Shown here: positions 1 through 6,628 of the stretch, one piece after another
Layout: each line of letters starts with the position of its first letter
Position numbering within the stretch: the stretch's first letter is position 1
Notes under the pieces: generated by a model
What the model was told of the DNA's origin: nothing
What the model saw: only the letters and a program-made list of their open reading frames with translations
The model's database searches: none
Made by a program: the position numbers and the translations under genes
Assembly: GCA_030152265.1 (NCBI GenBank)
Contig: JASLHQ010000001.1
Location: forward strand, 1 to 14,745
DNA length: 14,745 bases
Reading direction: 5' to 3'
From: Savagea sp.
Lineage (GTDB): Bacteria > Bacillota > Bacilli > Bacillales_A > Planococcaceae

Positions 1-69
1 ATACGAATCGATGCAAATGTGAAACGTGAACAAAATAAGAACAAAAGAAGAAACTTCATAAAAAAATGA
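1..69 (+). other. possible 3' end of an upstream gene
   Basis: Frame 1 is open from the window edge to a TGA at 67-69, and the other two plus frames stop earlier. The 22 codons read as a Lys/Arg/Asn-rich tail. In B. subtilis the gene before ctaG is ctaF, but I do not recognise a CtaF C-terminus here. A chance open frame in a 69-base stretch is equally possible. Confidence 0.2.
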
Positions 70-89
70 AATGAAAGTGAAACGTACGC

Positions 90-118
90 TTGAGTTCGAT
101 TTTTTTTAGCCGTATAAT
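90..118 (+). promoter_or_regulatory. sigma-A-type promoter of ctaG-DUF420
   Basis: The -35 box TTGAGT (90-95) and a perfect -10 box TATAAT (113-118) are separated by exactly 17 bases. The -10 lies 32 bases before the ctaG start. This suggests ctaG and the DUF420 gene have their own promoter rather than depending only on the upstream cta operon. Confidence 0.75.
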
Positions 119-150
119 GAAAAGAGATTGATAAAAAAGGGGCGAACTAC

Positions 151-1083
151 ATGCTACCGTTAAGTATTTTTGGAGCGACGGCACTTTGGAGTCCATATTT
201 TGCAGCATCGCTCGTCGTCTTAACTGTATTTTATTTTTTACTTACAGTGAAATGGCGTGATCGTTTTGAAGGTTCGGAACCTTTAAAAGCGAGAGAACGT
301 AACTACTTCATCGCATCGATGATTTTACTTTATATTGTAAAAGGTTCTCCGATGGATTTGCTTGGACATATTTTATTTTCCGTTCACATGGCGCAAATGG
401 CATTATTGTTATTAATTGTAGCACCATTTATGATGATCGGGATTCCGAACTGGATGTGGCGCAAAGTGTTTGCGATTACACCACTTGCGAAATTCATTAA
501 TTTAATGACGAAGCCGATTGTGGCTTTGCTCGTTTTCAGTTTAATGTTCTCGTTGTATCACTATCCGATCGTGTTAGACACGGTAAAACTAAATGTCTTT
601 TTACACGCTGGATTTACGATTACGATTTTCATTTCCGCACTATTTTTATGGTGGCCATTAATTAACACATTAGAAGGACAACCACAGTTGCACGGATTGA
701 AAAAAATCGGTTACGTTATTTTAAGTGCTTTGCTCATTACACCAGCATGTACACTTATCATTTTCGTAGACGTACCTGTTTATGAAACGTACATGACAGG
801 GGAAGCATGGTTACAAGCGATGGCGCTTTGTGTACCAGCAGGAACATTAGCGTCATTACCACCAACGATTACAGGACCGCAATTGTTTACGAGCATGCCG
901 GCCCTGTACGATCAACAGCTCGGTGGAATTATTATGAAAATTATGCAAGAACTCATTTACGTCGTCGTCATCGGTAAAATCTTTATCACATGGTACCGTG
1001 ACGAGCAGAAAAACGCAGATGTCATTACACAGCGTGAAATTGAAGAACGTAAAAAACGTGAGGATTTGTATCAAACTAATTAA
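151..1083 (+). CDS. ctaG: cytochrome c oxidase assembly factor CtaG
   Basis: This polytopic membrane protein of the caa3_CtaG family has 310 residues; B. subtilis CtaG is about 297. In B. subtilis CtaG is needed to form active caa3-type cytochrome c oxidase and is thought to act in copper-centre assembly in the membrane. Roughly seven hydrophobic segments are visible. His73 and His79 sit in the family-typical stretch GHILFSVHMAQ, and DQQLGGIIMKIMQE (about 255-268) precedes the last membrane segment. The C-terminus is a charged cytoplasmic tail (about 283-310). The ATG is preceded by an AAAAGGGG-type ribosome site (about 137-142). The gene is followed after 17 bases by a DUF420 gene in the same unit. 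The family assignment is firm; the copper role is knowledge of the family and not something visible here. Confidence 0.93.
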   Translation: MLPLSIFGATALWSPYFAASLVVLTVFYFLLTVKWRDRFEGSEPLKARERNYFIASMILLYIVKGSPMDLLGHILFSVHMAQMALLLLIVAPFMMIGIPNWMWRKVFAITPLAKFINLMTKPIVALLVFSLMFSLYHYPIVLDTVKLNVFLHAGFTITIFISALFLWWPLINTLEGQPQLHGLKKIGYVILSALLITPACTLIIFVDVPVYETYMTGEAWLQAMALCVPAGTLASLPPTITGPQLFTSMPALYDQQLGGIIMKIMQELIYVVVIGKIFITWYRDEQKNADVITQREIEERKKREDLYQTN

Positions 1084-1100
1084 ATAAAGGAGCATGTGAC

Positions 1101-1565
1101 ATGCAAGATGTACCATTATTGCCTACGATTAGTACGTTTTTCATCGTACTTTCAGCGATATTAGTTGCGATCGGTTGGGTGCTCATTGCGAAGCGTAAAA
1201 TCGAAGCACATAAAAAGACGATGATGGCTGCAGCAGTAGCGGCAATCTTGTTCTTTACGATTTACATTTCACGTACGGTTTTTGTCGGGAACACGGCATT
1301 CGGTGGTCCGGATCACTTGAAAATTTACTACACGATCTTTTTAGTGTTCCATATCATTTTAGCGACGACGAGTGCTGTATTCGGCATCATCACGCTTTAC
1401 ACAGGATGGAAAGGCAATTTAGCGAAGCACCGTAAGCTCGGACCATTTACGAGCATCATCTGGTTTTTCACAGCAATTACAGGTGTTGCAGTTTACTTAC
1501 TGCTGTACGTCTTCTACAAAGGCGGAGAAACGACATCTGTCATTAAAGCGATTTTAGGATTTTAA
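1101..1565 (+). CDS. DUF420 family membrane protein (CtaM/YozB-like)
   Basis: This is a 154-residue integral membrane protein with four or five hydrophobic segments (about 10-30, 42-60, 75-100, 116-139). Conserved-looking histidines occur at 37, 72, 84 and 110, close to membrane edges, which would suit a metal- or heme-related role. It matches the DUF420 family (B. subtilis YozB). As I recall, a staphylococcal relative called CtaM is required for aa3-type oxidase activity, which fits its position directly behind ctaG. The start has a clear AAAGGAG (1086-1092), 8 bases before the ATG. A strong terminator follows, so ctaG and this gene appear to form a two-gene oxidase-assembly unit. The molecular function is unknown to me. 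Confidence 0.85.
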   Translation: MQDVPLLPTISTFFIVLSAILVAIGWVLIAKRKIEAHKKTMMAAAVAAILFFTIYISRTVFVGNTAFGGPDHLKIYYTIFLVFHIILATTSAVFGIITLYTGWKGNLAKHRKLGPFTSIIWFFTAITGVAVYLLLYVFYKGGETTSVIKAILGF

Positions 1566-1570
1566 GTATC

Positions 1571-1612
1571 GTTCCTCTCAAGAAGCAATGTTTTCTTGAG
1601 GGGAACTTTTTT
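1571..1612 (+). terminator. rho-independent terminator after DUF420 gene
   Basis: A 14-base arm (1571-1584) pairs with 1593-1606, with one G-U pair. The loop is 8 bases, and six T residues (1607-1612) follow directly. The hairpin begins 5 bases after the DUF420 stop codon. Confidence 0.93.
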
Positions 1613-1652
1613 GTATGGAAAAAAGTTGATGCTCGTCATTTGATGGAAAATT

Positions 1653-1681
1653 AAAAAAGCCTCCACCTAAAAGGCAGAAGC
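1653..1681 (-). terminator. rho-independent terminator of the AI-2E family gene
   Basis: On the minus strand a 10-base stem (1672-1681 with 1659-1668, three G-U pairs, loop of 3) is followed by six T residues (complement of 1653-1658). It begins one base after the stop codon of the minus-strand gene that ends at 1683. Confidence 0.85.
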
Positions 1682-1682
1682 T

Positions 1683-2741
1683 TTAAATTTTGAAATTCGT
1701 TCGGATGATGCCGGCTTCGCGTGCTGTCGTAAATAAAATGACGACGAACGGTCCGATGAAGAAGCCGAGGAAGCCGAATAGCTTCAGTCCGATAAACATC
1801 GCGATCAATGTCGGAAGTGGCGAGAGCCCAATTTGAGAGCCCATCACTTTCGGTTCAACCGTACGACGGATGACGAGTAAAATAATCGCTAAAATCGCCA
1901 GTTGCGTACCGAGTGCTGCATCCCCTGTAATGAATGCGTAAATGGACCAAGGCGCTAAGACGATGATTGACCCGAGAATTGGAATGACGTCGATGATCCA
2001 AATGACGAGTGACATGACGACGGCGTATTTCGGAGTGATGATGAGCAAACCGATGAAAGAGACGGCTAAAATAATTAAACTGACGAGCAATTGAGCTTTC
2101 ATAAAGCCGATGACGACTTTGTTGAGCCGTGCTGTCATGTAGCGCACTTTTTGAGACGTTTCATCTTTTAAATGACGGAATACCATTTCTTTTAATTGTG
2201 GTAACTCCAACATGAATAAAAAGAGTGCAATCATAAAAACGATTAAGCTAACTAGAAAATTTGGAATTTCGGCCGCGATTGCGGTCAATTTATCATAACT
2301 TAATAAGTTGATTAAAGAGTCGCGCAATGAAATAATAAAGTTGTTCAGCTCCACTTGAATCGCTTTAACGAATTCATCTGGCATCCCTGCAGAGAATTTG
2401 AAAAAACGGTCCTGTGTCTCGTTCCAAGCGAGAATGAGGGAGTTAATATGAGCGGGTGCGTCTTTGACGAAATTGACGATTCGCGCAATTAAACTCGTCA
2501 CCGTGAAGTAAATCGCTAAAATGATAATAGAGATGACGAAAATGTAAACGGAAATGACCGAAACTTTTCGGGATATTTTAATGCGTGTTTCAACGAATCG
2601 AACGAGTGGTTCAATGAGCATCGCCATAAGTAAAGCTAAAATGATCGGAATTGAAACAGGGACGATAAAATATAAACTAATAGCGATGGCGATGATCGAA
2701 AGTGTGATGAACACATTTCGCTTTGTTAAAATTTTCGACAA
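1683..2741 (-). CDS. AI-2E family transporter (YtvI-like membrane protein)
   Basis: This 352-residue polytopic membrane protein belongs to the AI-2E exporter-like family (PF01594). The arrangement is typical: two closely spaced N-terminal helices (about 10-45), a third at 60-80, an extended soluble stretch (about 90-155), then helices at 160-180, 212-236, 240-270, 278-292 and 310-340. Family-like motifs are DVIPILGSI (251-259) with following PW, and EPKVMGSQIGLSPLPTL (296-312) before the last helices. Members have been linked to export of AI-2, Na+/H+ exchange or sporulation (YtvI), so the substrate cannot be assigned. The start is TTG at 2739-2741, chosen because GGAGGGG (2748-2754) lies six bases upstream. 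The gene is transcribed alone between its own promoter and terminator. Confidence 0.88.
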   Translation of the reverse strand: MSKILTKRNVFITLSIIAIAISLYFIVPVSIPIILALLMAMLIEPLVRFVETRIKISRKVSVISVYIFVISIIILAIYFTVTSLIARIVNFVKDAPAHINSLILAWNETQDRFFKFSAGMPDEFVKAIQVELNNFIISLRDSLINLLSYDKLTAIAAEIPNFLVSLIVFMIALFLFMLELPQLKEMVFRHLKDETSQKVRYMTARLNKVVIGFMKAQLLVSLIILAVSFIGLLIITPKYAVVMSLVIWIIDVIPILGSIIVLAPWSIYAFITGDAALGTQLAILAIILLVIRRTVEPKVMGSQIGLSPLPTLIAMFIGLKLFGFLGFFIGPFVVILFTTAREAGIIRTNFKI

Positions 2742-2776
2742 CTTGAACCCCTCCGTAACTGGTAATCTACTATAAT

Positions 2777-2805
2777 ATTATAACGAAGTCTCTTTCATTT
2801 GAATA
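2777..2805 (-). promoter_or_regulatory. probable promoter of the AI-2E family gene
   Basis: On the minus strand there is a perfect TATAAT (complement of 2777-2782), 35 bases before the TTG start. The -35 is weak: TATTCA at 17-base spacing (2800-2805) or TTCAAA at 15 (2798-2803). Confidence 0.5.
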
Positions 2806-2810
2806 CTGTT

Positions 2811-2852
2811 AACAAAAGAAAAAGAGACCCACTCAAAAAGTGATGTCTCTTT
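2811..2852 (-). terminator. rho-independent terminator of yugN
   Basis: On the minus strand an 8-base outer stem (2845-2852 with 2821-2828) carries a 4-base inner stem (2839-2842 with 2830-2833) closed by a 5-base loop. A T-rich run (complement of 2811-2820) follows. It starts 7 bases after the yugN stop codon. Confidence 0.85.
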
Positions 2853-2859
2853 AAACGAA

Positions 2860-3222
2860 TTACGCTTGTACGTAAGGTTTTAAATCTTCTAATACTTGTT
2901 GTAACGTTTTTTCGCAATCTTTTACGAGGTTTTCAGGGAACACTTCATCTTCGCCATACTCTACGCCGAATGGGTAGTAGTATTTGCCGAGAGCTGGTTT
3001 TTTAAGCGTAATTTCTGCTTGACCAGATCCGATGTCTCCGTCTTCAGTGTATCCGAATACACGTAAGTAGTATGTACCTTCTTTGATGACATACTTTTTG
3101 TCAAATGTAATACGCTCGTAGTCCCACTGTCCATCAACGAAAAGGTCATGCTTGTGCATAATTTCTTTTAATAGACGTAAATCTACTACGAGTGACTCAA
3201 GCCCTGTATTTTCAATATACAT
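2860..3222 (-). CDS. yugN: YugN-like family protein
   Basis: This is a 120-residue soluble protein resembling B. subtilis YugN, a conserved Bacillales protein of unknown function. It shows the family pattern of an N-terminal ENTGLESL stretch, a central QWDYERITFD segment (about 33-42), GTYYLRVFGY and a later YPFGVEYGEDE. No signal peptide or membrane segment is visible. The frame stays open to 3342, but I place the start at the ATG 3220-3222. AAGGAGG (3231-3237) lies eight bases upstream, family similarity begins there, and the extension would run across the promoter. The gene is monocistronic and divergent from ylbC. I can give no function. Confidence 0.87.
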   Translation of the reverse strand: MYIENTGLESLVVDLRLLKEIMHKHDLFVDGQWDYERITFDKKYVIKEGTYYLRVFGYTEDGDIGSGQAEITLKKPALGKYYYPFGVEYGEDEVFPENLVKDCEKTLQQVLEDLKPYVQA

Positions 3223-3271
3223 TAATAAGTCCTCCTTTATAAATGGCGCAATCGTTCGCTTATACTTATTA

Positions 3272-3300
3272 ATCATAGAACAAAACCTCAATAGTTGCAA
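3272..3300 (-). promoter_or_regulatory. sigma-A-type promoter of yugN
   Basis: On the minus strand the -35 TTGCAA (3295-3300) and -10 TATGAT (3272-3277) are separated by 17 bases. This lies about 50 bases before the yugN start. Its position inside the longer open frame supports the shorter yugN start. Confidence 0.7.
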
Positions 3301-3327
3301 CGCATTTCTAAACTTTTTAAGAGACTG

Positions 3328-3358
3328 TTCACAAATTGGCAATAAAGTCGATTATACT
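3328..3358 (+). promoter_or_regulatory. possible promoter of ylbC-ricF
   Basis: A -10-like TATACT (3353-3358) lies 27 bases before the ylbC ATG. The best upstream partner is TTCACA (3328-3333), but the 19-base spacing is long. It is divergent from the yugN promoter. Confidence 0.4.
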
Positions 3359-3385
3359 ATAGATAGAATGAGAGGAGGCACCAAT

Positions 3386-4462
3386 ATGTGGAGAAAGTTT
3401 GTGTTCCCTTTTTTATTTATCGTCATCATTATCGTCGTCATGGAAACGATCAACAGTCAAATGAAAGAAAGTGAAATATTAAATAAGGAAGCTCAGCAAC
3501 CGACTCCGATTGGCCCGTCGATCTCTCATCAGTTTGAACAGTATGAGGAGTTGTTAGAACGCCCGAAAATCGGTTTGTCGACGTACGTGTCTCATCCGAT
3601 TGAAGAATGGATCGAGACCTATGGAGAGCCGTCTCGTGTTGAACCTTCTTTATATGCGTATGACTGGTACGTCTACCCGAAAATGCGCACGATGGTCGGT
3701 GTGAATGACGATGGAACGATCAATCAAATTTATACGATGAATGAACAGTTAAATACGGAGCCGTACAGCATCGATGAATCGCTTGAACACGTTTTAAGCA
3801 CAGCGATTTTAAATACGGAAGTCGCTTTTCAACACGGCGATAATCAATATATATTTACGTTAACGCAAGAAGATATTCAAGAGCGTTTATTGCTCGCATT
3901 TCAACAATTGAATATGCAAATTTATTTCGATACAGATGAACAAAAAATAGAAGCGATTCGCTTTATCGATGATGCGACGTTACTTTTACATCAGCCGTAC
4001 GATTTGTATTATGAAGGAACGGTATTTCCGCGTCCGGTTGTTCCGAGTGACCAATCAGGAGAAGTGTATCGAGCGACAGAAAGACAACTCGTTGATTTAT
4101 CGAATTGGCTTCGTTTGTCGCATGCGCGAAAAAAATTGGAAACAGATTATAGTTTAACTTTGTTTGCGAGAAGGATGAGTGAACAGTTTGCGCTCAGTGC
4201 ATTGACAGAAGAGAAAGCGGACAGTTTGCCAAACCGGCTAAAACAATTTAACATTAAACATGAGAAAGCTGGAGAAAATACAGCGTTCTCGTCTGGAGAT
4301 GCGATTGAAGTGATGCACGGATTTTTAAATTCTCCAGAACATCGCAAAGTGATGCTCTCAGATCAATATACGCATGTTGGAGCGAGCGTTTACGGCAATT
4401 ATTACGTGCTAGAATATATTCACAAAACGCAAGACCCAGCGGAATATGAAGAGATGAAGTAG
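3386..4462 (+). CDS. ylbC: CAP-domain protein YlbC
   Basis: This 358-residue protein has a short cytoplasmic N-terminus and one hydrophobic segment (about 5-20, a membrane anchor or uncleaved signal), so the rest should lie outside the membrane. A CAP-associated N-terminal domain spans about 58-200. A CAP/SCP-like domain spans about 235-345, with GENTAF (296-301) and NSPEHR (315-320), counterparts of the family GENIA and NSPGHR motifs. B. subtilis YlbC is of similar length; its function is unknown. The upstream open frame to 3152 is antisense to yugN. The ATG at 3386 has AGGAGG (3373-3378) seven bases before it. ricF follows 11 bases downstream in the same transcript. The first CAP-cavity histidine seems absent. 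Confidence 0.88.
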   Translation: MWRKFVFPFLFIVIIIVVMETINSQMKESEILNKEAQQPTPIGPSISHQFEQYEELLERPKIGLSTYVSHPIEEWIETYGEPSRVEPSLYAYDWYVYPKMRTMVGVNDDGTINQIYTMNEQLNTEPYSIDESLEHVLSTAILNTEVAFQHGDNQYIFTLTQEDIQERLLLAFQQLNMQIYFDTDEQKIEAIRFIDDATLLLHQPYDLYYEGTVFPRPVVPSDQSGEVYRATERQLVDLSNWLRLSHARKKLETDYSLTLFARRMSEQFALSALTEEKADSLPNRLKQFNIKHEKAGENTAFSSGDAIEVMHGFLNSPEHRKVMLSDQYTHVGASVYGNYYVLEYIHKTQDPAEYEEMK

Positions 4463-4473
4463 GGGGAGTATAT

Positions 4474-4914
4474 ATGACGGAAGAATGGCTCGATATTTTG
4501 GAAGCTGGCGACATGCTCGCAGCCCAAATTGTACAATCGGACCTAGCGCAACAATACTTTAATGCGAAGCGAGCAGTTTATGAAGATGAAGAGCTCGTTC
4601 AACATATAGAGCAGTTTTTGCAAATGAAAGAGCGTTATGAAGAAGTGCAACGCTTTGGAAAGTATCATCCGGATTACCGGGAAGTGATGACAGTCGTTCG
4701 CAAACAGAAGAGAGCGCTCGATTTAAATGAAAAAATCGGAAATTATCGCCTTGCAGAAACGAAATTGCAAGAAATGTTAGATCTTGTCGGATATACGCTA
4801 GCCAAAGCGGTATCTGATAATGTCGCTGTCGATAGCAGCAATCCATTTTTCGAAACGAGCTCTTGTGGAGCAGGTTGTGGGTCAGGTGGCGCTTGCAGTT
4901 GTTCTGCATCTTAA
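4474..4914 (+). CDS. ricF: RicF (YlbF), RNase Y specificity complex subunit
   Basis: This 146-residue protein of the YlbF/YmcA family is mostly helical. B. subtilis YlbF (RicF, about 149 residues) forms the Y-complex with YmcA (RicA) and YaaT (RicT). That complex steers RNase Y processing of polycistronic mRNAs and affects competence, biofilm formation and sporulation, and it carries 4Fe-4S clusters. The C-terminus shows the expected cysteine-rich tail, with Cys131, Cys135, Cys141 and Cys143 in a Gly/Ser-rich stretch. The ATG has a G-rich ribosome site (GGGGGAG, 4462-4468) that overlaps the ylbC stop codon, which suggests coupled translation. In B. subtilis ylbD and ylbE separate ylbC and ylbF; here they are absent. 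The operon ends at a strong terminator. Confidence 0.93.
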   Translation: MTEEWLDILEAGDMLAAQIVQSDLAQQYFNAKRAVYEDEELVQHIEQFLQMKERYEEVQRFGKYHPDYREVMTVVRKQKRALDLNEKIGNYRLAETKLQEMLDLVGYTLAKAVSDNVAVDSSNPFFETSSCGAGCGSGGACSCSAS

Positions 4915-4953
4915 AAAAGACTGAATCGTGAGAGTTCACGGTTCAGTCTTTTT
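4914..4953. terminator. bidirectional terminator between ricF and the GDPD-like gene
   Basis: An 18-base arm (4914-4931) pairs with 4936-4953 with one G-U pair and a 4-base loop. The arms are A-rich on the left and T-rich on the right, so the hairpin works in both directions. It serves ricF (stop ends at 4914) and the convergent minus-strand gene (stop at 4961). Confidence 0.93.
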
Positions 4954-4960
4954 ATATGAA

Positions 4961-5725
4961 TTAATGATGAAATGAAATAGTTCCGATAATAGATTGTGTT
5001 GCTTCAACTTCTCGATCTTCAACTTCGATCATCACTTGAACGTTCAACTGATTTAAAAAGTGAATGAAACGTTGTTGGTGTGCGCGCAATAAGTTATCTT
5101 TTAAGCGAATGATCGCGATGTCAGCATTCGGTTGATATAAATGTCCGAGTGCGCTCGAATACGCAGCATACGCTTTTTTCACTTCGTCTTCTGTCGCGAC
5201 GAGTACAACTTCATTTTGCGCATACAAGTTAAATCGATCAAGTTGTTCTTCGTACTCGCTCGCAATGATCACCTTGTCACAACGATTCGTCTTCTCGATA
5301 AATTCCCACAATTTCGATGGGATTAAACTCCCTTCAAAACTGCTCGGCTCATCGCCGATCATAATGAATAAAATACGATCATGCAATCGTTCGTGCAACT
5401 CATCCAGCAAGATGAATTGTGGATAGTCAGCAGTTAGTTGCTCAGCAGTGCGATATTTAATCTCACCGAGCGGTAGCGGTTCTGTCGCTGGAATTGTCGT
5501 TGCGACGAGCTGCTCGTCTTGCGTGACGTATACCGTCGTTGCGAACTGTTCATCGCTTTGCAACGTGTTTAATTGTGAGCGTACAGCAATCGGTAGTTTG
5601 TCACTTTGAAACAATGCTTTCGTTTCACGTGGTGTGCGTTTTACAATTGCTTTCGATGCTGCCCAAGCAGCTACACCTGCACCGACTGCGCCTAAAGTAA
5701 TAGCCACTTTCGTTTTGTTTTTCAT
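4961..5725 (-). CDS. GDPD-like protein lacking catalytic residues (possible pseudoenzyme)
   Basis: The 254-residue product has a hydrophobic, Gly/Ala-rich N-terminal segment (about 7-26), probably a membrane anchor. The middle and C-terminal part (about 105-230) strongly recalls bacterial glycerophosphodiester phosphodiesterases: EGSLIPSKLWE (131-141), ASEYEEQLDRFNLYAQN (155-171), a DEVKKAYAAYSSALGHLY stretch (180-197) and RFIHFLNQLNV (219-229). The usual GDPD active-site features are not seen. Where the family has HRG there is AVRSQ (47-51), the ExD metal site before the TQDEQLV stretch (68-74) is gone, and the following HD is replaced by TI. The late Trp is also missing and the C-terminus is short. 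The frame is intact with a good start (AGGAGG at 5733-5738, seven bases before ATG), so it looks expressed. The alignment is from memory. Confidence 0.72.
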   Translation of the reverse strand: MKNKTKVAITLGAVGAGVAAWAASKAIVKRTPRETKALFQSDKLPIAVRSQLNTLQSDEQFATTVYVTQDEQLVATTIPATEPLPLGEIKYRTAEQLTADYPQFILLDELHERLHDRILFIMIGDEPSSFEGSLIPSKLWEFIEKTNRCDKVIIASEYEEQLDRFNLYAQNEVVLVATEDEVKKAYAAYSSALGHLYQPNADIAIIRLKDNLLRAHQQRFIHFLNQLNVQVMIEVEDREVEATQSIIGTISFHH

Positions 5726-5763
5726 GGAAGGTCCTCCTCGTATTGCCAATCCTCTTCGCACTT

Positions 5764-5800
5764 ATTGTACCATTGTAAATGAATCGTCATCAATTGTCAG
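5764..5800 (-). promoter_or_regulatory. promoter(s) of the GDPD-like gene
   Basis: On the minus strand there are two overlapping arrangements: CTGACA (5795-5800), 17 bases, TACAAT (5772-5777), and TTGATG (5788-5793), 18 bases, TACAAT (5764-5769). Both lie 38-75 bases before the ATG. Confidence 0.6.
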
Positions 5801-5810
5801 CCGAATGCAG

Positions 5811-5840
5811 TTGCGACAAAATTCATTTTTATGGTATTGT
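5811..5840 (+). promoter_or_regulatory. possible promoter of ylbG
   Basis: TTGCGA (5811-5816) and TATTGT (5835-5840) are separated by 18 bases, with a TG extended -10 just upstream of the -10 box. It lies 26 bases before the ylbG start and diverges from the promoter of the GDPD-like gene. Confidence 0.5.
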
Positions 5841-5866
5841 AAAGAGTAAGAAGAGAGGGGATTTAA

Positions 5867-6139
5867 TTGGTTGAACGTCAAGGTTTAATCGTTTATATTA
5901 AACAATTAAAACATGCGAAATCGTTACGGAAATTCGGTCATGTTCACTACATATCTCGCAAGATGAAATATGTACATTTATATACAGATCTCGATGACAA
6001 TGCGCGAGTGAAAGAGCGAATTGAAAAATTACCATTTGTGAAAAAAGTCGAAGTGTCATACAGACCGTTTGTAGACACTGAATATGAAACAGTCCGACCA
6101 GATAAGGCGAAAGAATACGATTATAAAATCGGACTGTAA
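5867..6139 (+). CDS. ylbG: YlbG, DUF2129/UPF0298 family protein
   Basis: This 90-residue protein matches the YlbG family (DUF2129), small cytoplasmic Bacillales proteins of unknown function. It begins with the typical ERQGLIVYIKQLKHAKSL stretch (about 3-20), followed by HVHYISRKMKYVHLY and a PFVKKVEVSYRP segment. The last third is charged. The start is TTG (5867-5869), supported by the purine-rich AGAGAGGGG at 5852-5860. In B. subtilis it sits between ylbF and rsmD, as here, apart from inserted minus-strand genes. Its stop is only six bases from the convergent stop of the next gene. Confidence 0.9.
   Translation: MVERQGLIVYIKQLKHAKSLRKFGHVHYISRKMKYVHLYTDLDDNARVKERIEKLPFVKKVEVSYRPFVDTEYETVRPDKAKEYDYKIGL
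6089..6137. repeat. 9-base inverted repeat at the 3' end of ylbG
   Basis: ACAGTCCGA (6089-6097) is the exact inverse complement of TCGGACTGT (6129-6137), with 31 bases between. It lies inside the last ylbG codons and just beyond the convergent gene's stop. No good T-run follows on either strand, so it is at best a weak terminator. Confidence 0.4.
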
Positions 6140-6145
6140 TTAGGT

Positions 6146-6541
6146 CTATTGGAGTGGTGGCAATAAACGATTCATTCTTAAAATGCCTGTCACGTACTGA
6201 TAATACAGTTCGTACTCTTCGAAATGAGAAGAATGTTTAATCGCAACTTGAATCGGTGTTACATTACAAGCTTCACAGTTTTGTTTGAATAACGTGAGGC
6301 GCTTCGATGGGTGTTCGGCATCATATGGAATACCCTCTAAGCAAAGGTAGATTGGCATAAATTGACTGCCACCTGCTGGTTTGAATGCGACGGCGAATGA
6401 GCATACCGCTTTCCCTTCATGCTCTGTCAATAATAAGAATGCGTGATGAATGCGGTTTTCGTTCGTTTTCATCAGTTCAAATAACTCGTAAATATCACCA
6501 TATCCGTGGCCGAGTTTAATAAATTGTTCGTTAATTAACAT
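6146..6541 (-). CDS. conserved Bacillales hypothetical protein (DUF7147-like)
   Basis: This 131-residue soluble protein resembles a small conserved Bacillales protein, which I recall as DUF7147 and sometimes misannotated as methylthioribose kinase. Visible hallmarks are an N-terminal QFIKLGHGYGDIYEL segment, a hydrophobic HHAFLLLTE strand, FMPIYLCLEGIP in the middle, and a C-terminus LYYQYVTGILRMNRLLPPLQ. No catalytic motif, signal peptide or membrane segment is evident. I chose the ATG at 6539-6541, where family similarity begins; AAAGGA (6553-6558) lies upstream at a rather long spacing of 11. The frame stays open to 6589, which would add 16 basic residues. Function unknown. Confidence 0.75.
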   Translation of the reverse strand: MLINEQFIKLGHGYGDIYELFELMKTNENRIHHAFLLLTEHEGKAVCSFAVAFKPAGGSQFMPIYLCLEGIPYDAEHPSKRLTLFKQNCEACNVTPIQVAIKHSSHFEEYELYYQYVTGILRMNRLLPPLQ

Positions 6542-6584
6542 CGTAAGTCGTTTCCTTTCTATAAAAAACTTCATATTACGCTCT

Positions 6585-6593
6585 ATCATAACA
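6585..6593 (-). promoter_or_regulatory. possible extended -10 promoter of the DUF7147-like gene
   Basis: On the minus strand TGTTATGAT (complement of 6585-6593) forms an extended -10 element about 44 bases before the ATG. No good -35 lies 17 bases upstream; a TTGACA is present on this strand but only 10 bases from the -10. Confidence 0.4.
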
Positions 6594-6628
6594 TGAAAAT
6601 TGTCAACATCGAAAGGGGTGCTTGTTCG

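Noticed and set aside
3152..3385. Long N-terminal extension of ylbC (78 extra codons)
   Set aside because: It is antisense to yugN and crosses both divergent promoters; the ATG at 3386 has an ideal ribosome site and is followed directly by a membrane anchor.
6559..6600. Plus-strand promoter for the stalk-domain gene
   Set aside because: TATCAT-like boxes exist, but none has a -35 at a usable spacing.
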